Below, in pieces: positions 36,482-50,145 of a DNA stretch of 64,000 nt. The notes below the pieces were generated by a model. It did no database searches, had not been told where the DNA came from, and saw only the letters and a program-made list of their open reading frames with translations. This stretch comes from Austropuccinia psidii (taxonomy: Eukaryota > Basidiomycota > Pucciniomycetes > Pucciniales > Sphaerophragmiaceae). The stretch is from positions 2,273,501-2,337,500 of the forward strand of contig JALGQZ010000020.1 in the NCBI GenBank assembly GCA_023105745.1, written 5' to 3'. Every line of letters begins with the position of its first letter. Position 1 is the stretch's first letter. The position numbers and the translations under genes are program-made.

Positions 36482-38300
36482 TGTGAGCCTTAGAGGTAAT
36501 TTCATATACCCAAAATACCACAAATACAAAATTAACATATAAATATAAATAAAATAAATTTATTTATATTATTAAAATGAAAATCAAAATATAAATATAA
36601 AAATTATATTCACAATTAAAAATTTAATTACAATTTAAAAATAAAATTACATTAAATTTTGAAATTGTAAAATTACATTTATACTTGAAAAAATTAAGTA
36701 AAAATTAAATTTTAACAAAATTGTAAAAAAATAAATAAATTTGGAAAAAAGTTAAATAGAAATTATTATAACTTTTTATCCAATAAATAAACATACAATA
36801 ATTATTTCACCATTGGATTCCTCATAAAAAATCAGGTGGGGTCACCTCTGAGTGAAAATCTTGTAGCTCAACTCTAAATAAGCTTAAATTAAGTTTTTAG
36901 TATTTTCTGTATGAAAATTAAAAATCCTCAAAGCTTTAATTTAATTCACATCACATGTAGTATTAATCACCAAAATTTGTGTTAAAATTGAGGTGTTGTG
37001 TATATTTTAGAAGTTATGAGGAATTAAAGTATTTTCAATTGAAATGTCAAAATGTGCATGTGTATTACATAATTGAACTTTGATTTACATATGAGGTATC
37101 AGTTATTACTTTATTGAACTGTACAACTCAATTGAATTACATATGTAAATTATAAGTATACTACATGATGAGGAATTAAAGGAAAAATAAATTGGAAAGA
37201 TTAAATTTGGGGGGGAAAAGGAACTCCAGCTCTAAGGGGGAGTTAGACCCCCAAATTCCTTGCCGACAGGCGTGGGATGTCAAAATTTATGCAAAAGTTC
37301 ATCACTTTTGGCCTGGAATTGAGTTACAGGGTCTGTGGACTCAATTGATGATGAGGTTTTGATACCAACTGGGGTAGTTTTAGCTGTTGCCAAGAGGGTA
37401 AAATTACCCTTAAGATAAAACAATCATAGTAAAAACAGTTTTAACTGGCTTCTACGCCTCTTACACACATTCTGATGTGTTTTGAAGTCTCTAGACCAGA
37501 TATTGCTATAGTAATGGCTGATTTAAGGGTCTAAAATGGCTAAAAATGGCTTAAACCAGCCCTTTTTTGGTCCAAACCGGGGTTCAATGATGCCATAATT
37601 GGCTTTTCTGTTATCAGACTGTTTTTCACGACTGACAAGAGTAAATTTTACTTTTGGAGTAAGAAAATTGATGGCTATAAAAGAATGTCTTCTTTGCCCC
37701 ACTTTTCTCTTCATGTTAAAATCTTTTCCTTTTATAATTAGTTTAAACATTGTTAAACCAATCAATAAAAGATTCCAACCACCTTTATTAAGTCATTCTA
37801 AACCTTTTAACCACGTGAAAAAATCATTATAATAATTTTTTGTAACTTTTATAATCATTTTTACCCATGAACCACCCCAAAAGTGAATCAAAGCATCTTT
37901 CATCACTGTAAACTTTGTCACTTTGTTCCCAAATTCACTCTGGTCACTTTTGGGAGTGTTTTCTCTTTAATATTCTTTTATAAGCCTTTGTTCTTTAATT
38001 AATTGCTTGCAGTTCTTTTCTCAATTAATTCCAATTGAAATTGCTCTTGAAGAAATTTCTTTTGTAGCCTTAAAATATCTCTTGTAGAGTATTTTTTGGA
38101 TAAATTTTTATTGTTGGTAAAACAATAAATCTTTATAATATTATTGTTTTATACTAATAAAGTTATAAACAATAAAATTGGCGTGTTTTCTCTGAAAAAT
38201 AATGTTTCTTACCATTTTTAATTGATTTTTACCTTATACAAATTTTGAGGACAGGAAAAGTACTTGATTTTTAATCAAAGTTTCATATTCACACCTTACA
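36482..38300. mobile_element. Solo LTR (1.82 kb) inside MULE copy B
   Basis: Begins TGTGAGCCTTAGAGGTAATT and ends ATTCACACCTTACA. A perfect 5-bp target duplication GGAGG flanks it (36477-36481 and 38301-38305). Removing it rejoins the copy B sequence GGGAGGGGAGG to AATATTG, matching copies A and C. Start and end match the solo LTR at 25781-27603. The mid-part (37200-37480) holds a locally GC-richer stretch, as U3/R regions often do. No coding sequence. Confidence 0.85.
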
Positions 38301-41300
38301 GGAGGAATATTGTACAAATATAACATCCTGTTTTTCTCAAATTTATCTTCCCACCACAGAAGTTCTGGTTGGGCTTGAAATTCCCAATTCACAGTAGTGG
38401 GTGGAACAGGGAAAACTTTAGAAATTCTGATATCCAATGGAACAAAATGAGAACAGCTATCCAAGAAACAGATGAAAATGGATGGATTATCATTTAAAGG
38501 ACAGAAATAAGGGGGGAAAGAGAAAGATTGGACTGTGGAATAAGAGAAAACTTGTATTTGTTGCCTATTTGAAATTGGGTCTCTCATATCAGGCATGGAC
38601 ACCCACTTTCTCTTTGGAGCCTGGCCAACATCTTCATACCACTCAATTCTGTCCAAATATGAGGATAATGAGGGAATCAAATTGTTCATGGCTTCATAAA
38701 TGTCTTTATTTTTTTTAATTTCTTCAGAAAATTCACCTCTAACATCAGCCCATTGATCTTTAGTCTTGTGAATGTAGGGGGATACTGTTCTGTAGGCACA
38801 ATTTCCATCACCCTGAACATTGATGGCCTTGAAGGTGTATTTCAATATAAACTTGGGAAAGTCTTCTGATCCAGTTACCTGATAAAATAAGGTCAAAAAT
38901 CAAATAAATATCATAATTAACCAAAGAAATATACATCAAAATGAATCAGAAACTCACAAAGCGCTTGGACCATTAATCACTTGTGTGATAATTTCTTTGG
39001 CATTTTTCACATATTAATTCAATTGAATCACAAATCTTGAAAGTTTTTTCAGGCTTGTGGTGATTTCCTTGTGAATCTCTGCAACTCTTGGCTAATATTC
39101 TGGACCTTCTCGGGGTGACTCCTGATTTTCAATTTTCATTAAATCCAGTTTCTGAAGGTAGTGAATCTGATGAAGTTTTTGATTTGGATAATTAGGCCTC
39201 AGAATACTCAGATGAATTCACTTTCATAATTTGAGGGGGTGCAATTGACTGTGATCTTGATGTTTTTGTGCTTGTCACTTTTGATGGGGGTCTTCCTCTT
39301 CTCTTGGATTTACTTTCAATGATTTCCAATATTGAGGGATCTCTTTTATCTTTATTTCTGTCTCCTTGAGGTCTTCCTCAGATACATTTGCATTATGGCC
39401 AGTCTTAATAATATTCTTGATCCTCTTGACCATTGTGAATTTTATCAAAAAATACTTTTCCAGTCAAAATGTCTTGAAAATGATGAAGAATTGGTATCAT
39501 TTCTGCCATTGGTCTTTGTGAAAGGTCTCTCCCAATATCTTCAAATATTATTTTATATTAATTATTGCTTTCTTTCTCAACACTTTTATTATCACCTTGA
39601 TAGCAAGTCTGAGAAGAATATGGCAAAGAAAATCAGTGAATATGAAAAGACTCAGAAATCGAAGATCAAAAAATCCTCAAAGGTAAATTCAAATTCCACT
39701 GGGGATGGGAGTCTGATATCTGGAGCCTTTGGAACTAGTAAAATGCCTGTTTCTTCTTGTGCTTGCATGGTATTCCTTGATAATTTTTGTATTTGTTGGT
39801 GCATTTTTCATTGGGGGAAAATTTGGTCTTGGAATTTTCAAATGCCATCTGAAGGTAATAATGAGACACCTTGCCATTGAGAGCACAGATGTGTGGAGGA
39901 AGATTCTTGACATTTAAAATCATTTCTTTGGAAATTCTGTTGATGATTTCAATTAATTGTTTCTTGAAATCCATGTGAAGAGCCCTAACTACCTCCAGGA
40001 GAGTAGCAGTGAACTTCTGAAGCCAATTTTAACCATGGCATGGGCACCTTCAACTCTTGATGTGTAGCCCACACCCAGGTGGAAATGTTAGTTGGTCCAT
40101 GCTGTAATATAATACTCCTTTAAAGGAAGCCAGTTTTTCTCAAAATATTTCATCACTTCAGGATTATTGAATTGCTTTTGTAGCTTCTTCCATTTATCTT
40201 TGAATGACTTTTCTCTGGGTAAATACATAACCTAATATATTAATCCCAAGGTCATCAATAAGCACAATAATAATAATACAAATGAAAGATAGAAGTAAAT
40301 TACTTGATTCTAAAGGACCACATAATTTTCAAAATCAGTTCCATGAACAATTTTCTTTGGGAAATGGGAAGATAAATCCTTTTTGATGTGCCAAATGAAT
40401 AAGATGACTTTTGAGTCTGGGAAGAGCTTCTTAAGACAATTTTTCAAGGCCAAATACCTGTCAATAACAATTAATGGAGGGTGTAAAATATTGGTGTTGT
40501 TTAGAGCTTTTTATATGTGTTTATTCAATTTCCAAGTATATTAGTGTTTAGTTTCATTCTTCATTGAAAAAAAATCCCACAAAAGGTCTTATTTGTTGAG
40601 CTGAACCAACAATATGAAAAGGGACATTTTCTACTTAGTGGTTTTATTAGTAAAATACATAAGAATAATATGAGGAAAGCCATGAAAAAGCTTTATGGAA
40701 AGGGGGTGATTTAAAAACAAGGAGATGATGTGTCCCTCAGTATCCCTTGCAGAGGACCACACAAAATTTTCTTCTTTGAGGGTTTCAATAAGAGAATCAA
40801 TTGTCCTTCTGACTTTCATTTTTCCTTTCTTTATTTCCTTGACCTTGCTGTAAATGTATTGAAGAATTACAGGCCTGTCATACTCCCTCTGGCTGCATGA
40901 TTGGTCCTGAATTGTCCTTGGAATGAGAAGTTATTTAGACATATGAGAAGTTTGGGATGTTTCTTTCTCATCAAAATTTGTGGAAGCAGGATGTGAAATT
41001 ATGTTTTCAGTGGAATCATGGCTGCATTCAGGATTTTTGACTTTATGAGTCCAAGTAGTACTCTTGGCATATTTTCTTGCATAAAGTCTAAATTGACAGT
41101 AAAGCTTTCTTGAAGTGACTTTTTTGAGGAGTTCTTGTGGAAATTTGGGATTCCAGACCCACCACAACCCATTTCAATTTGGTTTTGAGTCATATTGGAC
41201 CTCAAGCCTGACACATCATACCCCTGTTCCCTGGAAACATTATGCAAATTCTGCCAAAGAAGCTCATGAATCCAAAATTCACCTTCAATGGGCAGTTGAA
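38301..41300 (-). pseudogene. MULE-OTU transposase relic, copy B
   Basis: Same exon order as copy C. The start codon is lost: the position equivalent to ATG reads ATT near 41300. The finger region (41250-40930), the central region (40819-40630) and the third catalytic region (around 40070-39690) all carry stops and frame changes. In contrast the OTU exon is open throughout (38896-38301) with the nucleophile block GDGNCAYRTV and the His block SHFVPLDI intact. It then runs on for 66 bases into the solo LTR before a stop at 38234. The native C-terminal tail lies beyond the LTR and is lost. Confidence 0.75.
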
Positions 41301-41504
41301 GAATTAACTAGTGCAAAGGGTTTGTAAGTGAAGAAAGGAGGGATTTGGGGATGTGGAATGAGGAAAGAACCTTTTGAAATATGAAAAAGAGGGGATAAAA
41401 TGTTTTAAAAGTCAAAAAAAGTGGGTTAAAGTGAAATTAATTGGTTGAAATGTTGGATTAATAGAGGAGGGAAGATGAAAAATAGTAGTTTGAGAAGTTT
41501 GGTT

Positions 41505-44088
41505 TGCACCTATGAGATATGTATGACCTACTAAGAATGCCACAAATAGCTCTATACACAGTTGATTTAGTCTTAAACAGACATATTGATTTAATTTAAA
41601 ACAATAAATAACAAAAAATGAACATAACTTCATTTTGGATAAGCAAAGTTATGGTTACTATTTTTTATTTGGATTTTACACCAAAAATAACCTAGGGTAG
41701 ATCCATAGGGTGTTATACCCAAAAATAGTTATTTCTTATGTTATTAGAAGATTTAAGAATTTCACAGTACAATTGCAACTTTTTCAACATTTTTTAAAAT
41801 TGTTGAATTTAAAGTTGTATAAGGTTTGTGAAAATTTACCAAAATCTTAGTTAAAATTGAGATGTTGTGTATGTTTACTGAATTGGCTAAGTATTTTCAA
41901 TACAGAATGTAAATACTGCATGAGCTCAATTTAAAAGGGTTTAAGGCCATACTATTGCTTTAAATTAATAAAATGGCAAAATCCACACAGAAAGGTGGGA
42001 CAAAGGAAAAAGACCAAATAGAGCTGTGTTACCCAGCTTTTGGGATATGCAAGGACTCTGTTAAGGTTTTCCACCTGTATTGGAGGATTTTTGACCTTAT
42101 TTAAGCTTTAATATCAGAATTTGATCCAACCTGGAGGTTTCAACTGGTTTTATCCCAATTTGGGCAGGAATTTCAAGCTGCCAAAGGGTAAATCCCAATA
42201 TGCAATCTTGAAATAAAGGTTTTAAGAACTCTCAAAGATTAATTAAGCTGAAACCTTTAAGTTTACAACTATCAAAACTTTATCAAAAGTTAATGTTTGG
42301 TGTTTATTGCTATTTTATGTGGAAAAATAGCAATAAATTCAAAAATTCATTGAAAATCCAATTCTTAATGTATTTGCTTGAAAATTTGACACAGCTTAAA
42401 AATTGTTGCTATTGGCTTATAAATTAAATTGTAATTAACTTTTTGAAACCTGTTCAATTGCTAATTAGCCTTGAAAATAACAATTTTAATTATTCTTAAA
42501 TAATATTAGGACTTATTTAGATATTAATTAAACATTAAGTTTCAGAGATTTTTGCTTAAAACTTCATTTTTAAGTTCTTAATGTGATGAACCTTAATATA
42601 AATAAGCTTATTTTATATTAAAACTTAAAATTACTTATACAAAATAGGATTAAAGCTACTTGGAGCTAAGAATAACACTCATAACTTCAAATTGGAATTG
42701 AAAATAAGTTACTATAATTCAGGAACCTTATTTTTTTTAAAAAAATGAGTTTTGACCTGAGAACACCCTCAGTATCCTTTATTAATCATGAGAGCTTCTT
42801 TGCAGGAATAATAAGAGCCTAAACATCACCGTTTTTGCCAAAAACCAACATCATTCCAATTATATTAGACATTTAAACAGGTATAGCTTTATTCAATATA
42901 AGGTCTTATTATTAAATTATTTTCTTAAGTACTTCATTCTTTATAAATCTTAATTTAAATGACTGAAATCATAGAAATTATATTATTTCTGTAATTACTA
43001 ATAATATATTTTATTATATAAAATTATTTTCTTAAATAGCTTTTAGAAACACAAATTCCTCTTAAAATCTCTTAAATCTTATTTTATCATAAAGAATTTG
43101 TTTTTATCTCCTAAAATATTGATTTTTGGTGTTCTTTTTATTAGTTTTTTATATAGAATCTTTTTTATAAGAATTATCTCTGCACAGTGTGTGTGATAAT
43201 TTCTATTATAAATAATCTTTATATATTATTAATAAATCATTAAATATCATTATTTTCCATGTGTAATTGTCTTGTTAAGAGCTTTACACTTATTGCTATA
43301 ATTGTCAGTGACTATAACAATAATAGAATAATTATAATTTATTATAATTATTAAGATTTTTTTATTATTAAATTATTTAATAATAATTTAAATTCTTTTT
43401 TTTTATATAATTATTTTTAATAATTATATTAATTTGTGGTTATAATATTTAATTATATTGCATTTTCTACTGAGGAAAGTAATAGTACTCTTTATATTTG
43501 ATACTATTATCAATATTTTCATATAAAAACCTTGCATTTGGGTTCATGGTCCTGATTTTAACAAATTTTATGGAAATAAATTATATCATAGACCTTATCT
43601 TACTGTTTTTTGACATAAAATTACCATATTTACTTTAATATTGGCTTGCTTGGGACTTATCCCTTATAAATAACATTTATAATATTAATAAGGTTATTTT
43701 TCTTAATAATATTTTTTAAAAATATACTATTAATTGATTTGGAATAAATTTTTATTTTATAACTAGTGGCTTTTTCACATCATAGACTTTAAATTTATTC
43801 TTTGAGTTAATATAGTAAAAAGTGAATAATAATAAAAAATTTATTAATAAGCTATTAATTTAATATTTATTATTTCTTTAAAGAAAAGAAAAAATCAAAT
43901 AAAAAAAATTAAAAAATTAAGAATCTTTACTTAAAAATATTTTTCTGTACTTTTTAGACATTTTTCTTTATTTTTGATGTAATTTTCCATAAATTACATT
44001 AAAACAACTTTATCCAATAAGCTGAGTTAATAAGTTATTTTTATGATTTATTAATAAAATAACTTATATTATTTTTTTTCTCTAGTGT
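41505..44088 (+). repeat. 5' LTR of the gypsy element (right boundary approximate)
   Basis: Starts TGCACCTATGAGATATGTAT, comparable to TGTGAGCTCTGTGAGATATA at the 3' LTR. Shared blocks with the 3' LTR run at least to 42620. The right boundary is a guess, placed before the gag leader. If correct the LTR is about 2.6 kb, longer than the two solo LTRs, so an internal insertion or an earlier end is possible. Confidence 0.5.
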
Positions 44089-44339
44089 CATGCATCAGAG
44101 AAAACTCTTCTGACTCTGGGATCTTAGAGTCCATAATTGAAATTTAAATCAGCCCAGCACTAAGGGGTTTAAGTACAAAAGAATCCTTTAAAGGTCCAGA
44201 AGTTGAATTAAATCAATTTCTTAGTCCAATTTTATTTAAAATGAGGTTAAATGACTCCTACTAGAGGCAGGATTAACTACTCCATCCAATGAAATGGATC
44301 TCCACAAGTAAATTCAAGTCATAAATCAAAAAGACAAGA

Positions 44340-46250
44340 ATGTCACCCCAGAGGAGAGGCACAAATGGAGGATGCAAGAGCTTCCACAAGTTCCCAAAAC
44401 ATTATCCATAACCTTTGAAACTCTTCTTGAGAGTATATAAGGTGACATAACTGCTATCCCTGTTGTCAAACCTAGATCATTTCCAACAGGCAACAGTGGA
44501 GATATACCAGTCTCAGTGCAAGAACTGGTTTATGGTGAAAAAGAAGCAGGAGTGGGAACTTCTTCCAAGTCTTTGGATAGGAAAAATGAACTTTTATCTT
44601 CAATTGAAGAAGCTTAATGGCCCATAAAAGAAAGAGGATCTTCTTAGGGGTTGGACACCTATGTCTTTCAAGGGACAGGTCCAAAAGATAAAAGCCTGGT
44701 TGAAAAACCAAAGCATTTTGTCAGAGAACCAGAAGAAATAGTTGTCCCAAAAGAAGGACAGAAGCCCAATAGAAGCTCCTCAAGCCTCCACAAGCAATAA
44801 TCTACCTCAAAAAATTCCAAACAAGGGCAAGAAATCACCAAAGATCAATCAGAAGGGCAAGAAAAAGTCAAAGGTAAAGTCAAAGCCCAAGTGGAACAAG
44901 TCTTACCCTCAGAATTACAGAATTCCAAAAAGGGAAAAGACAGCCATATAAAATGTGTTCAATATGGCAAGGACTTTGATGAAATTAAAAAACAAGAAGG
45001 ATGAAATAATTAATCAATCCTTTCCAAAGAAATAGACCTTTTGAAGCTTGTATCTCATACTGGAACTTTTAATAAAGAAATTCTAGCAAAGTTTAAAAAT
45101 TTTGATTATATCCAACAAAAGTTGAGTAGTGAAATTTTACAATTGAAAGATTCACAAAAGACAATTAGGGGTATAGAAAATGTAAATAAAGATAATATTT
45201 TGTCTTTGATGCAAATTTGTAAAAGAATTGAGTGCAAAGTTAATTTTCTCAATAAACTAGATGATAATACTATTTATTTTATTACAAAACAATTAAAATA
45301 TTCAAGAATAAAATTTCAAAACTTGGAAAATTAAACTGATGACAATGAATCTTTTTTCCAATAAAAATTGGGAAAAAAATGATAAAGAAATACTTAAATT
45401 GAAAGAAGACATTCAATAAAGTATTAATAATATATCACTGAAAAATTAGTTACCAAGACAATCCCCACCAATTCTTGACAGAAATGTGTTGAACTTGAAT
45501 AATGACTTGAATCATATGATTTCAAGAAATTCTGAGGTAGAAAATTCCTGTAATTTCAAGGAAATTCCCTTATGAGAGGAATGGTCAACCTTCATTGGTG
45601 AAGGGTAATATAATAATATGGACTTTATGAAGATAATTGATATTTTTACAGAATACTTTAGCATACCATATGAGTACATAAGTGCCAGATTACACTGGTT
45701 ATTTACCAAGTCAGAAAATAAATGGTATCTTAAGATAAGACAAGACCATGGTAAACACTAATGTCCTTTGTAGAAAGAACAACTTATTTCTAAATGGGAA
45801 AATTACTCCTGGATATATAGAATGGAAAGCTGTTTTGAAGAAAGAATTTTTAATATTTAGAGTGAAATTTGCATTTCCTGGTTTCTTAAACAGAAGGACA
45901 GATTAACTTCCCTTGATCCTGATATTTCTGAAGAAATAGTAAATAAAATTATATTAAGAAAATTTGGTGGTGACCTTGAGCATGCTATAATAAGCAGATT
46001 TATTGAGCTTCTTTTCTACAGAAGATTCTATCAATTCCATGGAAGACATCACTACCAGAACAAAAATAGGTAGAAATTGGTATAAACCTCCAATAGATAA
46101 TACAACTAATGGGAAACCAATTTCAAGACCAAATGAACCACAAGTAATAGATCCTTTGAAATGTCATAAATGTGGAAGTATGCCTCATTTGGCTGATACT
46201 TTTACAAAGAAAACAAGAATTAATGAGATAGAAATTGAAAAAAACTGAAG
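44340..46250 (+). pseudogene. gag-like region of the gypsy element
   Basis: Gag packages element RNA in the cytoplasmic particle. A candidate start is the ATG at 44340 (MSPQRRG). A Lys/Pro/Ser-rich basic region (44742-44950) is followed by a coiled-coil segment (45041-45334, open for 97 codons), a capsid-like region (about 45560-45990) and a zinc knuckle at 46162-46203. The knuckle reads CHKCGSMPHLADTF: the last Cys of CX2CX4HX4C is Phe. Several stops and frame changes break the region. No separate gag stop can be placed, and gag and pol may have been one frame originally. Confidence 0.7.
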
Positions 46251-46479
46251 GCACAAAAGAAAAAAAATATGTATCTTTAAATTAAAGCTATTATTAGCCT
46301 TCTGGAGAAGAAGACCTACCAGATCAACTTAGTATAGAAAACATTAATTAATCCTTTGAATTCACAAAAGTGCATACTCACTTGCCACAATATAGTGATT
46401 AATGTATGGATCTCATACATGTGCAAGATGCCAAACTTCAGAAAACCAATCCTTCTAGAGATAAATTTTATACATCTGG

Positions 46480-49400
46480 ATCATCTTTTATCACTAATCT
46501 TGTAATAAAAAACAATAATCCAAAATGAATATTGACTTGGGTTCTTTCCACACTTGTGTTGGAAAAAATTATCTTTACAGAATTTATACCAATTGTAAGG
46601 AACAATTGATTTAAATTGAAGGTATAAAATTCAAAAGTGCTAGCCAAAATATGCACCATTTGGGAATTTTTGAACCATTAATGATATTTCCTCACCCTTC
46701 AGTAAGTTTCATACTGAAATTTAAATTTCTTGTTATGAATAACTTCACTTCAAAAAATTTCATACTAAGAAATGCTTTTCTCAATTTTTATGAAATTTAT
46801 ATTAATAATTACAAAGACAGATATTTAACTATAGGTTAAAATAAAAGGAAAAAATTCAATTTTCCTCTAGATAAAAGAGAAATAACTTTAATTACATAAT
46901 TAAAAATATTAATAAGGAAAAATTTGTGACAGATCAATTTATTGAATCACAAATTAGTCTGAAAATTAACATTAGAAATGAAGTAAAACCTTATTGAAAT
47001 TTTATTTAAATATAGAGAACCCTTTTCTTCTGATAATGAGCCACTAGGGGCTATTAAAGGCAATGAAGTGGAAATTATGCTTACTGTTTAAATACCTTAC
47101 CCTCAAATATTAAGAAGACCAGCTTTCACAGTTATCCCCAGATCTATAGAATCATTAGAAATTCATATTAATGAGCTGATGAAACTGGGATTTCTTATAA
47201 ATGTTGGACATAATGAGAAATTAGATTTCACAACCCCTTTAATCATTAATTTTAATAATTAAAAATCAAGTATGGTTGGTGATTTTAAAGCATTTAATAC
47301 CTATTATATTCCAGACAGGTACCCAATTCCTAGAGTCCAAGCAACTTAGACTCAATTATCCAAAGAAAGATTAATTACTTCCATGAATTCCCTTGAAGGT
47401 TTCTATTGGAATTTTTTTACACCTCATGATAGGAAATTATTGAGAATTATTTCTCATTGTGGTAATTATGAATACTTGAGAATGCCTTTTTTTATTAAAA
47501 GTGCACCCTCTCATTATCAAAAAATGATTAATACCATTTTCCCACATGAATTATAAGAGGGATGGTTGATCATTTATATTTATGACATTATTATTTGTTC
47601 AGAAACCTGGAGATTGCATTGAGAGAGACTTTCATTAGTACTTAATAAAATTATTCACATGAACATAAAAATATCTCTCAAGAAATTTAATTTTGGATTT
47701 AATTAGTCAAAAGCTCTAGGAAATGTAGTTTAAGAACTAAGCCTTGGTTTTGATAAAAACAAAATGGCTGTAGTATTACTGAAGCAAAGGCCCCAGAACA
47801 AGGAAGAAAAGATTTCTTTATTAGAATTTTCCAGTTATTAAATGAAACACCTTAAAGATTTTAAAATCCATTCCAGATCCTTGTAAAGAATTTGTGATAA
47901 ACAAACTGTCTTTGAAATGACACAAGAAAGGATTAAAGAATATGATAAGATCAAGTATGCCTTAACCAGTGCACCATTATTATTAATGCAAGACTAGAAA
48001 CTTCTTTTCAAGCTGTATATTAATACATGTGATGAAAGTCTAGGTTCATCTCTTCATCAAGTTCAGATTTTCAATGAAAAGCCTTATGAAGGTCCAGTTT
48101 GTTTTATCTCAAGAAAAATAACACCTACTGAGGCTAGATATGAATCAAGCCAAAATGAGATCCTTATCCTTGTTTGTTCTCTGGAAAAACATCATTATTA
48201 TCTTGATGGTAGTGTTTTTGAATTAATTACTTATTTTAATTCAGTGAAATCACTTCTTCAAATTAAAACTCCAATTGGAATATTGCTATACAGGAGTATA
48301 GAGGCAATATGACCATAGTAAATAAATCTGTAAATATTCACAAGAATTATTATTGCTTGAGTAGATGAGAATTACCAAATACACCTTATAATTCTTCTCA
48401 TGCTCCTTAAAATTCAGAACCTCAAATTACAATTTAAGGAATTAACATCACAGATGTGGAAACAGAATTCTTTGAAGAAGCTAGAGAAAGCTATAAGCAA
48501 GATAAAAATTGCCATTTTATTACTTCTCTAATTGACAAAGATTTCAAAGATGCAGCATTGGCTAATTCTCTAGATGATATTTGGAAAGCATCTTATGACA
48601 ATGGAAGGTTCCATTTATTTGATGGTATGCTATATCATAGGTCTAAACAAAAATGTGTACTGGTCTTATGTAGTAAAATTTTAATCAACACAATATTACT
48701 AGAGTGCCATGACAAAACTTATTTTGGACATTTGTCTTAATACAGAACAATGGAAAGAATTAAGACATGTTCTTGGTGGCCATCTTGGAGAAAAAGATGT
48801 CATTGAGTACTGTCATAGTTGTGATAGGTGTCAAAAGTCCAATAAAGCTACAGGTAAAATATTTGGTTTAATTATTCATATCCATAAACCAAGAAACCCA
48901 TTTTAAGTGGTTAATATGGAGTGGGTAACTGCCTTACCACCTGGTGGTGAAAAAAATGTACAATGCATGTCTTGTTATGGTAGAAAGGTACAGCAAGACC
49001 CCAATCTTTTTACCATGTCATAAAAATTACACAGACATGGATAAAGATCTTTTAATTTGGAAAATATTAATATCTAATCTTGGTATTTTTAAAAATATCA
49101 TTACTGATAGAGACCCAAAATTTACATCAGCTTTACATACTCTTTTGGGTACAAAACTATAATTCTCAACAGCTTACCATCCACAAACTGATGGATTATC
49201 AGAAAGAATGATTCAGACCCGTGAGGAAATGATCAGAATATTTTTTTCTTATGAAATGGAGTTTAAAGATTCTGATGGCTTTACCCATTATGTTTGTAAA
49301 CTTATACCAGCATTAGAATTGGCCTAAAATACTTCCATCCATGCTTCAACAGGAAAGAATCCTGAAATGTTGGAAAAAGGATGGAATCCTAAAATTCCAG

Positions 49401-49990
49401 TTGATACTTTGAAAAAAGATTTAGTTTATATTAATCTAACTGCATAAATATTTAATCTATTGCTTGAAAAATTTAGGCATCATGAAAATTAGAGCATGAG
49501 TTATCCCTTTGAAAATGCTAAACAAAATTGGATTAAAATTAATAAGACCCCAGATGTCAAATTGGTGGATTTAATACTTGTTTCAACCTTGAACTTTAAC
49601 AATATTAAAGTCCCAAAGAAATTTAAAGATTCCTTTTCAGTACCATTCATTATTGAAGCCCTTCATGGGAAAAAATTCAGTACAAGTGAAACTGTCAGGA
49701 GAACTGGAAAAGAAGAAATCCAAATTTCCCTGTCAGTCTAGTAAAGCATTACACTTCAAGTAATAAGGAATTCTTTCCTTTGAGAAATGAAACACCCTTA
49801 TAAGTAACACAAATTGATCAAAGTGAAGAAAAAAAACTGTTCTAAAAGTCTTGAAAGAAAGAAGACTTAATGAAAAAAATGAAAGAGAACAATTAGTCAG
49901 GTACAGAAACCCAAAACATGAAGATGAGTGGCTTTTAGAAAGTAAAATACCTTATTCCCAAAGGTTTCTCAGAAGATTTTAGCATTAGAG
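46480..49990 (+). pseudogene. pol region: protease, RT, RNase H, integrase, chromodomain, all inactivated
   Basis: Order protease-RT-RNaseH-integrase is diagnostic for Ty3/gypsy. Protease: 46480-46840, with the D(S/T)G motif degraded. RT: about 47030-47800, with SMVGDFKAFNTY, DRYPIPR and KISLKKFNFG; the YIDD box reads YIYD near 47570. RNase H: about 47990-48260, with LYINTC for LYIDxC and ITYFN for the later Asp. Integrase: HHCC finger (48700-48850, CHDK, GHLS, CHSCDRC), then a core whose first Asp is Glu (NMEWVTALPP), with ITDRDPKF and GLSERMIQT retained. A C-terminal chromodomain-like end (49835-49985, LVRYRNPKHEDEWLLESK) suggests a chromovirus. Dozens of stops, many consistent with C-to-T or G-to-A changes. 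Confidence 0.85.
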
Positions 49991-50145
49991 AAGACCAATT
50001 CCTCAATAACTTTTTTTTTTGTGTGCTATACATACTTAAAAGTATAATTAGAGAGGTTTAACAATGGATTGAACCCCCCCAAATTTAGTTGGAGGTATAC
50101 TATTAAGGAAAAATTGTAGTAAAATTCTTTTTTGGTGGTAGGGAA

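Larger units (their letters stand above)
35920..41504 (-). mobile_element. MULE-OTU element copy B, interrupted twice, right end not found
   Basis: Left end AGGTTTTGGTAAACACATGT (35920 on) matches the family end with G-to-A-type changes. The left subterminal 550 bp match copies A and C. A solo LTR sits at 36482-38300. The right part is cut near 41500 by the 5' LTR of the gypsy element. The remaining right terminus should lie beyond the gypsy 3' LTR, but I could not find it, so it was probably deleted. The transposase gene runs on the minus strand. Confidence 0.75.
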
